A DNA stretch of 64,000 nucleotides from an uncultured Jannaschia sp. (lineage in GTDB: Bacteria; Pseudomonadota; Alphaproteobacteria; Rhodobacterales; Rhodobacteraceae). Every line of letters starts with the position of its first letter. The first letter of the stretch is position 1. Positions 52,803 through 59,822 of the stretch are shown here, one piece after another. The DNA is taken from positions 62,001 through 126,000 of the forward strand of contig CANLTZ010000002.1 in assembly GCA_947494145.1 (NCBI GenBank), read 5' to 3'. The translations under genes were made by a program, and so were the position numbers. The notes beneath the pieces were generated by a model. It saw only the letters and a program-made list of their open reading frames with translations. It was not told where the DNA came from and did not search any database.

Positions 52803-54095
52803 ATGATCGACATCGCCACGCGCGTCTGGAACCACAAGTGGAAGATCGACCCGATCGTCCGCTCCCTCATCGACACGGATTTCTACAAGCTGTTGATGTG
52901 CCAGTCGGTCTTCCGCAACAAACCGGATACGCACGTCACTTTCTCCCTCATCAACCGCTCGACCCACGTGCCCTTGGCCCACCTGATCGATGAAGGCGAA
53001 TTGCGCGAACAGCTTGACCACATCCGCACCTTGTCCCTCGCCCGCGGTGAAAGCACCTGGCTGCGCGGCAACACCTTCTACGGCAAGCGCAGCATGTTTC
53101 GCCCGGACTTCATGGAATGGTTCGAAAACCTGCGCCTGCCGCCCTACCACCTGGAGCGCAAGGGCGACCAATACGAACTCACCTTCGAAGGCCCCTGGCC
53201 CGAAGTCATGCTTTGGGAAATCCCCGCGCTTGCCGTGCTGATGGAACTCCGCTCCCGCGCTGTCCTGCGCGATTTGGGCCGCTTCGAACTCCAGGTCCTC
53301 TACGCGCAAGCCATGTCCCGTGTTTGGGACAAGGTCCAGCGCCTCCGCGCCATCCCCGACCTACGCCTCGCCGATTTCGGCACAAGACGCCGCCACTCCT
53401 TCCTGTGGCAAGACTGGTGCGTGCAAGCCTGCCAGGAAGGCCTCGGCCCCAACTTCACCGGCACCTCCAACTGCCTGATCGCCAAGAACCGCGATCTGGA
53501 GGCCATCGGCACAAACGCCCACGAACTCCCCATGGTCTACGCCGCTTTGACCGAGGATGACGCCGCCCTGGCCCAGGCCCCCTACGACGTCCTCGCCGAT
53601 TGGCATGAGGAGCATTCGGGCAACCTGCGCATCATCCTGCCCGACACCTACGGCACCAGGGGCTTCCTGGCCCACGCCCCCGATTGGCTGGCGGGCTGGA
53701 CGGGCATCCGCATCGATTCAGGCGACCCGGCCGAGGGTGCCGAGACCGCCATCGGCTGGTGGAAGGCCCGGGGCGAGGACCCCCGCGAGAAGCTCATCAT
53801 CTTCTCCGACGGGCTGGATGTGGACGTGATCGAGCGTCTCCACGCCCAATTCGCCACCCGCGTCCGCGTGTCCTTCGGCTGGGGCACGCTTCTGACCAAC
53901 GATTTCCGCGGCCTGGTCGCGGACGACGCCCTGGCCCCCTTCTCCCTGGTCTGTAAAGCCGTCGCCGCCGAGGGCCGCCCCACCGTCAAACTCTCCGACA
54001 ACCCCCGCAAGGCCATGGGGCCGTCGGAGGAGGTGGCGCGGTACAAGCGGGTGTTTGGGGTGGGGGAGCAGGTGGAGATGGAGGTGGTGGTTTGA
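52803..54095 (+). CDS. pncB: Nicotinate phosphoribosyltransferase
   Basis: Encodes 430 aa; TAAGGGGG precedes the ATG. The N-terminal SLIDTDFYKLLMCQSVF, GTRRRHSFLWQDW and the acidic GIRIDSGDPAEGAETAIGWW region are typical of PncB. It makes NaMN from nicotinate and PRPP, continuing the pathway from PncA. The gene ends 33 bp before the low-GC nitrilase-HAD gene. Confidence 0.96.
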   Translation: MIDIATRVWNHKWKIDPIVRSLIDTDFYKLLMCQSVFRNKPDTHVTFSLINRSTHVPLAHLIDEGELREQLDHIRTLSLARGESTWLRGNTFYGKRSMFRPDFMEWFENLRLPPYHLERKGDQYELTFEGPWPEVMLWEIPALAVLMELRSRAVLRDLGRFELQVLYAQAMSRVWDKVQRLRAIPDLRLADFGTRRRHSFLWQDWCVQACQEGLGPNFTGTSNCLIAKNRDLEAIGTNAHELPMVYAALTEDDAALAQAPYDVLADWHEEHSGNLRIILPDTYGTRGFLAHAPDWLAGWTGIRIDSGDPAEGAETAIGWWKARGEDPREKLIIFSDGLDVDVIERLHAQFATRVRVSFGWGTLLTNDFRGLVADDALAPFSLVCKAVAAEGRPTVKLSDNPRKAMGPSEEVARYKRVFGVGEQVEMEVVV

Positions 54096-54128
54096 GTAAG
54101 AGACAAGACACGAACTATAGGAGCAACG

Positions 54129-55763
54129 GTGATTTTTCCTGAGTATGTCGATGGTGGCGAAGCAAGCCACAAAGAAAGTATCCGCGGAGTAATATGCCAA
54201 GTTCAGTTGACACATGATATGGTTCAAGCTGCCGGTACCGTTCTGTCAGAGAGCAAGGTCAATGCGGTCTGGGCAAAGTTGAGAAATACGCTTGTCGAAA
54301 TTTCCCACCATAACCCGGACTTTATTATTTTTCCGGAGATCAGCATTCCTCCTCAGCTAGAGGCGCCTATACGTCGTTGGTGCCAGAAGCTCGATTGCAT
54401 AATCGTGGCTGGTTCGCATTACTACGATGATCTCGACGCTGGTGAGGTTACGATATCACGGTCCCCAATACATTTCCCGGGCCAAGCTGGTCCAATGTAT
54501 ACAGAAAAGGAAGTTATTTCGCCTTTCGAAAAAAGTCCTATTGAGGGGGACTCTGTTGTGCCTGGCGCGAAGAGGTTGATCTTTCGGCATACGAAGATTG
54601 GAGACTTTGCTGTACTGATTTGTGCTGACGCGCTCTCCGAAAGTACTTTGGCAAATGTACTCGATGAGCAGCTCGATTTCTTATTCGTGATCTCTTGCAC
54701 CCCTGAGGGGTCACGGTTTCACAGTATCCTGGGTGCCGCATGCAAAAATAGTAATGATGGGATTTATATTTGCTACGCTAATCTTTTGTGGAATGGTCAT
54801 GGAAACGGAAAGTCGGCTGCATTTGCCGTTTTGGATCGCGCCTATACCTATAAGCTGAGAGCGGGAAAGATAACAGATCTTGAGCCAGAGCAGAAGATCT
54901 GGGAGGCGAGGTCAAATAATGACTTCTTTGTTGGTGAGTTCAATCTAGCAAGGAAAAAACCTCCCCTTAGCAAGGCTGTAGAAGATGAGCCGAATGTAAA
55001 GATTCTTGAGACTAGAAGCGTGCTCCGCGGAGGTAGTAGTAAACGTAGGACGCGAGGAGACTACCGCGTCGTCGCGTTTGATCTGGACGGGACGCTTCTT
55101 CGCAATATTGAATTTTCTTGGGTTGCCTTGTGGAGGCATTGCGGTGACGACATCAAATGGCGAGATTACCTTCGTAGTTACAGAAAGGGCGAACTGACGT
55201 ATCAGCAGTGGTGCGACGCAGCAGTCTCTTTCTTCAGAGCACACGGACTGACCCTCCAGGACATTCGCGATTTGGTCGCTAGTGAATGCTCGCTGACAGG
55301 TAATTTCGAAGAAGGCATGAAGCGTTTAAAGGGGCTAGGATATAGAGCTTATATTATATCTGGAGGTATTGATGTCTTTCTGGAGGCAGCAATTCCAAAC
55401 TATTCGGACTATTTTGAAGGCGTCTATATCAATAAGTTGCTTTTCGAGGGCTCTGGATTGATAAGTGGAGTTCAAGCAACAAGTTATGACTTTGAGGGCA
55501 AAGCGCAGGCGCTAGAGCGGATCTGCGGAAATCTCGATATTTCTGAAAGGCAGTGTATTTACGTGGGTGATACATTTAATGATGAGTCTGCGTTGGCCCG
55601 AGCTGGTTACTCTATCGTTTATGCAGACCGTGAAAAAGATCCTGCCACGTTGACCGCGAACCACACAATCTTTTCCGACGATTTTGAGGTCCTAGTGGAC
55701 CATGTCTTGTCAATTACCAATCCAGAGCTGTTCGCCAAGGCGACAAAGGAATTGGGAGGGTAG
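54129..55763 (+). CDS. Nitrilase-HAD fusion protein on a low-GC insertion
   Basis: Encodes 544 aa from GTG 54129 with AGGAG at 54119-54123. Domain 1 (about 20-275) is a carbon-nitrogen hydrolase with Glu70 (IIFPEISIP), Lys127 (MYTEKEV) and Cys165 (VLICADA) as triad candidates. Domain 2 (about 312-525) is a HAD phosphatase: Asp318/Asp320 in AFDLDGTLL, Ser411 in ISGG, Lys458 and GDTFNDES. The C1-type cap resembles SerB phosphatases. By eye GC is about 45%, far below the flanking genes, with many AT-ending codons, so it is probably acquired. Substrate unknown. Confidence 0.85.
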   Translation: MIFPEYVDGGEASHKESIRGVICQVQLTHDMVQAAGTVLSESKVNAVWAKLRNTLVEISHHNPDFIIFPEISIPPQLEAPIRRWCQKLDCIIVAGSHYYDDLDAGEVTISRSPIHFPGQAGPMYTEKEVISPFEKSPIEGDSVVPGAKRLIFRHTKIGDFAVLICADALSESTLANVLDEQLDFLFVISCTPEGSRFHSILGAACKNSNDGIYICYANLLWNGHGNGKSAAFAVLDRAYTYKLRAGKITDLEPEQKIWEARSNNDFFVGEFNLARKKPPLSKAVEDEPNVKILETRSVLRGGSSKRRTRGDYRVVAFDLDGTLLRNIEFSWVALWRHCGDDIKWRDYLRSYRKGELTYQQWCDAAVSFFRAHGLTLQDIRDLVASECSLTGNFEEGMKRLKGLGYRAYIISGGIDVFLEAAIPNYSDYFEGVYINKLLFEGSGLISGVQATSYDFEGKAQALERICGNLDISERQCIYVGDTFNDESALARAGYSIVYADREKDPATLTANHTIFSDDFEVLVDHVLSITNPELFAKATKELGG

Positions 55764-55770
55764 CGGGCAT

Positions 55771-55788
55771 AGGGTGAGGCCTTACCCT
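55771..55788. other. Near-perfect palindrome between convergent genes
   Basis: AGGGTGAGGCCTTACCCT (18 bp) pairs with itself except one G-T pair. It lies exactly between the stop of the nitrilase-HAD gene and the arfB stop (55787-55789). It may be a bidirectional termination hairpin, but there is no T-run. Confidence 0.4.
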
Positions 55789-56212
55789 ACCCATCCTCCT
55801 CCACCCCACCCCGCAACGCCTTCACCGCCCCCCGCCGCTTCTTCGCGTCCACCCGTTTCGCCTTCTGCCGCGCCGACACCTTCGTCGGCACCCGGCGCTT
55901 CGGCTTCGAACAGGCCGCGCGCACCAAAGCCGCCAGCCGGTCCCGCGCGATCTCGCGGTTGCGGGCCTGGGACCGCTCGTCCGATACCTGGATCACCACG
56001 GCCCCCTCCTTCGTCCAGCGCCGTCCCGCCAGCCGCCGCAGCCGCGTCTTCACCGCGTCGGGCAGGGATGGGGACCGGGCCGCTTCGAATCGCAGTTCCA
56101 CCGCCGTCGCCACCTTGTTGACGTTCTGCCCGCCCGGGCCGCTCGCGCGCACGAATTGCTCGGTGATTTCCCAATCCTGCAGCGTGATGTCCGGGGTCAC
56201 GTGTAGCGGCAT
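55787..56212 (-). CDS. arfB: Alternative ribosome-rescue factor B (peptidyl-tRNA hydrolase ArfB)
   Basis: Encodes 141 aa from ATG 56212 with GAGGAG upstream. The N-terminal RF-1-like domain contains the catalytic GGQ in ASGPGGQNVNKV, and the basic Lys/Arg-rich tail (KKRR) enters the mRNA channel. ArfB rescues ribosomes stalled on nonstop mRNA. Upstream on the same strand lie a peculiar 18-codon ORF and two terminators, which may form its leader. Confidence 0.93.
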   Translation of the reverse strand: MPLHVTPDITLQDWEITEQFVRASGPGGQNVNKVATAVELRFEAARSPSLPDAVKTRLRRLAGRRWTKEGAVVIQVSDERSQARNREIARDRLAALVRAACSKPKRRVPTKVSARQKAKRVDAKKRRGAVKALRGGVEEDG

Positions 56213-56276
56213 GTCTCCTCTCCCGACGTCATCCCTATATCCGACCCGGATCACCCGTAGATCACCCTCGGATTTC

Positions 56277-56316
56277 ACAAAGAAAGAAGGCCGTCCTCGA
56301 CAAGGGGACGGCCTTC
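56277..56316 (-). terminator. Rho-independent terminator 2 upstream of arfB
   Basis: On the minus strand GAAGGCCGTCC-N9-GGACGGCCTTC forms an 11-bp stem (56316-56286) followed by TTTCTTTG. It is 65 bp before the arfB start and lies in the same orientation, so arfB expression from upstream must pass it. Confidence 0.8.
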
Positions 56317-56360
56317 CGAAAGTTCAGGAGGTGGGGTCGGTTAGAGTACCCTCACCTGTG

Positions 56361-56387
56361 AAAAAACGCCGTAAGGGCTGCCTTACG
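56361..56387 (-). terminator. Rho-independent terminator 1, embedding the stop codon of the tiny ORF
   Basis: CGTAAGG-CAGC-CCTTACG forms a seven-base-pair stem followed by GCGTTTTTTC (T-run at 56366-56361). The TAA of the 18-codon ORF (56385-56383) lies in the left arm. Hence terminated or RNase III-cut transcripts could lose access to the stop codon. Confidence 0.75.
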
Positions 56388-56439
56388 CACGCACCTCCAC
56401 AGTTGTCCCGACGCACTTCTCCAATACCTTTCTAGACAC
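56383..56439 (-). CDS. 18-codon ORF with extreme Shine-Dalgarno upstream of arfB
   Basis: GTG 56439 to TAA 56383 encodes MSRKVLEKCVGTTVEVRA (GTG read as Met). The preceding sequence (56455-56441) GAAAGGAGGTGATCC is the exact complement of the 16S rRNA tail; with 56440-56439 the match is 17 nt. The GGAGG-to-start spacing is 7 nt. It may be a leader peptide or small regulatory RNA of arfB, but could also be a stand-alone small gene. Own -35-like TTGACC lies at 56503-56498. Confidence 0.55.
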   Translation of the reverse strand: MSRKVLEKCVGTTVEVRA

Positions 56440-56509
56440 TGGATCACCTCCTTTCATTAAGTTGCCGATAGCCCGAAATTGGCACGTATTTGGTATGGGT
56501 CAAGCCCCT

Positions 56510-57106
56510 TTACGCAACCCGTTGTGCCATTCTTACGGTAATGAAACGAAACGGCATCAAGGCCAGCAGCGCGACGCCCAGTTTCACCCCCCAATCGGCC
56601 AGGGCAAGCCCAACCCAAAGCGGCCCCACTGCGGTGGTGTCCTGCGCCCAGGAGACGTCGCCCCAAGCCTTTGGAAAGGCAAAGAAACCCGCGAAAGCGA
56701 TGGTGAAGAAAATCGCCGTATCCGCCACCGACCCGACGATGGAGGATGTCAGCGGCGCAACAAACCAGCGCCGGTCGCGCAAAGCGGAAAACACTCCGAG
56801 ATCAATCAGTTGCGCGATCAGAAACGCCGTCGCCGACCCAAGTGCGATCCGCAGTGTCACAAGCGGGCCGAACGCGCCTTGGATCTGTGTCCCAATGGCC
56901 GAGCACAAAAGCCCGACGGCAAAGCCCCAGAACACGACTTTCTTCGCTCTGTCCGGGCCATAGAGCCGGTTGGTCACGTCGGTCACCAGAAAGGCCAACG
57001 GGTACGAAAACGCCCCCCAGGTCAGCCAGCCACCGGCGATCTGGAATTGGACACCGATATTGGAGGCTACGACGATGCCCCCCATGGCGAGGATTGCGAA
57101 GATCAT
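56510..57106 (-). CDS. Queuosine precursor transporter, YhhQ/VUT family
   Basis: Encodes about 198 aa from ATG 57106; a few upstream residues from a TTG (57148) are possible. About six membrane helices, with the family pattern LTWGAFSYPLAFLVTDVTNR near the N-terminus and DTAIFFTIAFAGF in the middle. YhhQ imports preQ0/preQ1 for queuosine synthesis. Its stop is followed 71 bp later by the 18-codon ORF upstream of arfB. Confidence 0.86.
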   Translation of the reverse strand: MIFAILAMGGIVVASNIGVQFQIAGGWLTWGAFSYPLAFLVTDVTNRLYGPDRAKKVVFWGFAVGLLCSAIGTQIQGAFGPLVTLRIALGSATAFLIAQLIDLGVFSALRDRRWFVAPLTSSIVGSVADTAIFFTIAFAGFFAFPKAWGDVSWAQDTTAVGPLWVGLALADWGVKLGVALLALMPFRFITVRMAQRVA

Positions 57107-57163
57107 GGATTTATCCGTTTTGACATGGTGGTCGGAGACATGGCCCAAAGGCAGGCCCGGCCT

Positions 57164-58213
57164 TTAGACCCCCGCGTCGAAGGGCGCAAGCCCGTCGGTT
57201 CCGAACGCCGCGGGGATGTCGTCGCGCCCGTCCAGCATCAGCGCGGCCATCACCTCGGCCACTTTCGGCGCCACCCCAAAGCCGATCTTGAACCCTCCAT
57301 TGGCAATGAAATGCCCCGCCCGCCCAGGCCAGGCCCCCAGCATAGGCGCGCGGCTGCGCGCCCGCGGTCGGATGCCAGCCCAGCGTTGCAGCACGGGCGC
57401 ATCGGCCAAGGCGGGCAGGGCGGCGCGGGCGCGCGTCAGGAGGACGTCAAGCTGGCTATCCGGCTCCTCCGTCTCGAAATCCCGCTCAGAGGTCGAACCA
57501 ATGGCCGTGGTCCCATCCAGGTGCGGCACGATGTGGAGGCTATCCACATACAGCTGCGGCGCCCCACGACGGTCGAGTGCAAGCAACGCAGCTTGGCCCT
57601 TCACGCCATTGCCCGCCGCCCGGCCTTTTTCGTCACGCAGAGCAGCCAGACCGGCCCACCCGGTGGCGTGCAGCACAAGGCCGGTATCGGACGCGTCGGG
57701 TACGATTGCCACACCCCGGGTGCGCAAGGCGCGCGCCAGGGCATCGCAGGCCCGGGCCGGGTGCAGCAGGGCAGACAGCGTGTCGTGGATGACGTTCGGT
57801 GTGCCGGGCCCCCAATCGCTCGGGGCAGACACGATCTGCCATGTGGCTTGCCCCCGCCAGAGCGTCTTTGCTTGGTTCGCGCGCACCTCCGCCAAGTCAC
57901 GCGCCGCGGCATCGAGGATGGGTTGGAGCCGTCCAGTACGCGCATAGCCGGGATCACCGCCGCCAGCCTCCGCGACCTCGGCCCACCAGCGCTCAGACAT
58001 CAGCAAGCTGTCGAGTTGGAACGCCTTCTTATCGTTCCACTGCTCAGGCACGTGGGGCGCCAATGCGCCCACCACGCCACCTGACGCGCCGGTGCCGACG
58101 CCATGGGGGTCAACGACGCGTACCCGCGTGCCGCGCCGTGTCAGCGCCCAGGCGCAGGCCAGACCGAAGGCGCCTGCGCCGCGCACGGTCACGTCGATTG
58201 CGTCGCTTGCCAT
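57164..58213 (-). CDS. FAD-dependent oxidoreductase, MnmC C-terminal-domain type
   Basis: Encodes 349 aa from ATG 58213. Rossmann FAD motif (VRGAGAFGLACAWALTRRGT) and GRLQP/ARSRAPMLGAWPGRAGHF-type blocks match DAO-fold enzymes of the MnmC FAD-domain type, which demodify cmnm5U to nm5U in tRNA. The methyltransferase partner mnmD lies divergently 94 bp away, so E. coli's bifunctional MnmC is split here. A D-amino-acid dehydrogenase alternative cannot be excluded. Confidence 0.72.
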   Translation of the reverse strand: MASDAIDVTVRGAGAFGLACAWALTRRGTRVRVVDPHGVGTGASGGVVGALAPHVPEQWNDKKAFQLDSLLMSERWWAEVAEAGGGDPGYARTGRLQPILDAAARDLAEVRANQAKTLWRGQATWQIVSAPSDWGPGTPNVIHDTLSALLHPARACDALARALRTRGVAIVPDASDTGLVLHATGWAGLAALRDEKGRAAGNGVKGQAALLALDRRGAPQLYVDSLHIVPHLDGTTAIGSTSERDFETEEPDSQLDVLLTRARAALPALADAPVLQRWAGIRPRARSRAPMLGAWPGRAGHFIANGGFKIGFGVAPKVAEVMAALMLDGRDDIPAAFGTDGLAPFDAGV

Positions 58214-58253
58214 GGTGCCGGGCCTCCTCCATCGTCGCGCTGACGGGCATAAC

Positions 58254-58294
58254 GCGGTTCTCGCAGGACCTGAATCGGCATTTTCGAGAACCGC
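58254..58294. repeat. Palindromic intergenic element, copy 2
   Basis: GCGGTTCTCG (58254-58263) and CGAGAACCGC (58285-58294) are perfect inverted arms with CAGGACCTGAATCGGCATTTT between them. It is a short relative of the large palindrome at 48671-48782, located in the divergent promoter region of mnmD and the MnmC-like gene. Confidence 0.7.
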
Positions 58295-58307
58295 AACAAG
58301 GCAGGCG

Positions 58308-58958
58308 ATGGGCGACGGAAATCCCCCGGCATTGGATTGGAATGGTGACGTGCCGGTCGCACGCGCTTTCGGGGATCCGTATTTTTCCCTGACCGACGGC
58401 GCGGCAGAGACGCGGCATGTGTTTTTGGCCGGTAATGACCTGCCCGCGCGGCTGGCGCCTGGCTTCCGCGTGGCGGAAATTGGCTTTGGCACTGGCCTGA
58501 ACGCGCTGATCTTGGCGCAGGCCTGGTCAGGACCGGGTCGCATCGCCATGACCAGTTTTGAGGCTTTTCCCATGGTGCGCGACGACATGGCCCGGTCGCT
58601 TGCGGGCTTCAGCGGCCTGGCGACCGAGGCGTTGCTGGACCAATGGCCAGCGGCGCAAATCGCTCTGCCGGGCCTGGACCTGGAGGTGGTGTTGGGTGAC
58701 GCCCGCCAAACCTTGCCTATCTGGCCGGGCCGAGCCGATGCCTGGTTCCTCGATGGCTTCGCGCCTGCCCGCAACCCGGAACTTTGGGGCGCAGATTTGA
58801 TGACCGAAGTCGCCCGCCACACCGCACCGGCTGGCACCTTTGCCACGTACACCGCGGCGGGCGATGTGCGCCGGGCCTTGGACGCGGCAGGGTTTGACGT
58901 TGCACGCGTCCCTGGTTTCGGGCGCAAGCGCCACATGACGCGCGGACGGCTACGGTGA
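58308..58958 (+). CDS. mnmD: tRNA (mnm5s2U34)-methyltransferase
   Basis: Encodes 216 aa from ATG 58308 with AAGGCAGG upstream. The MnmD signature VAEIGFGTGLNALILAQAW is followed by DAWFLDGFAPARNPELWGADL, a highly diagnostic block of the MnmC1/MnmD SAM methyltransferases. It methylates nm5s2U34 of tRNA. Its TGA overlaps the GTG of the EamA gene. Confidence 0.93.
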   Translation: MGDGNPPALDWNGDVPVARAFGDPYFSLTDGAAETRHVFLAGNDLPARLAPGFRVAEIGFGTGLNALILAQAWSGPGRIAMTSFEAFPMVRDDMARSLAGFSGLATEALLDQWPAAQIALPGLDLEVVLGDARQTLPIWPGRADAWFLDGFAPARNPELWGADLMTEVARHTAPAGTFATYTAAGDVRRALDAAGFDVARVPGFGRKRHMTRGRLR

Positions 58959-59815
58959 CGGGACAGGGCGCGGGCATCGCGCTCATGTGCGCCACCATGG
59001 CGATTTTGGCGGTGCAGGATGCGTTTTCGCGCCATCTAGCGGGCGAATACAATGTCTGGATGGTGATGATGGTGCGCTACTGGTTTTTTGCCGTCCTCGC
59101 GCTGGCCATCGCCGCACGCCGCCCCGGCGCCTTGGCTCGGGCCTGGGCCACGCCGCGACCCTGGTTGCAAGCGGGACGGGGCGTATTGATGGCGGCGGAG
59201 ATCTGCGTGCTGGTGACCGCCTTCGTTCTGCTGGGGTTGGCGCAAAGCCACGCGATCTTCGCGCTTTGCCCACTCCTCGTCGCCGCCCTGTCGGGCCCGG
59301 TCCTGGGGGAGCGGGTGGGCCTGGCGCGCTGGCTGGCCATTGCGGTGGGCTTCGGCGGTGTGCTGATCATCCTGACACCAGGTGGCGGGACGTTGTCGGT
59401 CTGGGCGCTGCTGCCGGTGCTGGCGGCCTTCATGTTCGCCGCCTATTCGGTGCTGACACGGCTGGCGTCACGCACCGATGACGCGCTGACCAGCTTCGTC
59501 TGGACGGGCGTGGTGGGCGCGGTCTTCATGACGCCCATGGGGCTCTGGGCCTGGCAGGACGTGGCAGCGGCGGATTGGGGCTGGCTGGCGGGGCTTTGCG
59601 CCATCGCGGCTCTGGCCCAGTGGTTGTTCATCAAGACCTATGAAGCCGCCGAGGCCAGCACCGTCCAGCCCTTCGCCTATCTGCAACTGGTCTTCGCCAG
59701 CGCCCTTGGTGTGGTCATCTTTGATGAGACGATCCGCGCCAACATGGTTATCGGCGCGGCGATCGTGATCGCGGCGGGGCTTTTCACGCTTTGGCGTGCG
59801 CGGCGTGCGGCCTGA
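58955..59815 (+). CDS. EamA/DMT-superfamily transporter
   Basis: Encodes 286 aa from GTG 58955, overlapping mnmD by 4 nt. Ten predicted membrane helices in two EamA repeats (N-terminal VQDAFSRHLAGEYNVWMVMM; second repeat around PFAYLQLVFASALGVVIFDE). It probably exports or imports small metabolites. Coupling to mnmD is conserved in layout but does not tell substrate. Confidence 0.83.
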   Translation: MTGQGAGIALMCATMAILAVQDAFSRHLAGEYNVWMVMMVRYWFFAVLALAIAARRPGALARAWATPRPWLQAGRGVLMAAEICVLVTAFVLLGLAQSHAIFALCPLLVAALSGPVLGERVGLARWLAIAVGFGGVLIILTPGGGTLSVWALLPVLAAFMFAAYSVLTRLASRTDDALTSFVWTGVVGAVFMTPMGLWAWQDVAAADWGWLAGLCAIAALAQWLFIKTYEAAEASTVQPFAYLQLVFASALGVVIFDETIRANMVIGAAIVIAAGLFTLWRARRAA

Positions 59816-59822
59816 TGCGTGC

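Noticed and set aside
54129-55763. Nitrilase and HAD parts as two genes joined by sequencing error
   Set aside because: The frame runs through a hydrophilic linker (about 275-312) without stop, and each domain is of full length, so a genuine fusion is simpler.
56439-56455. 17-nt plus-strand match to the 16S rRNA 3' end taken as an rRNA fragment
   Set aside because: Homology stops abruptly at both sides and no other 16S sequence is near; it is better explained as a perfect Shine-Dalgarno on the minus strand.
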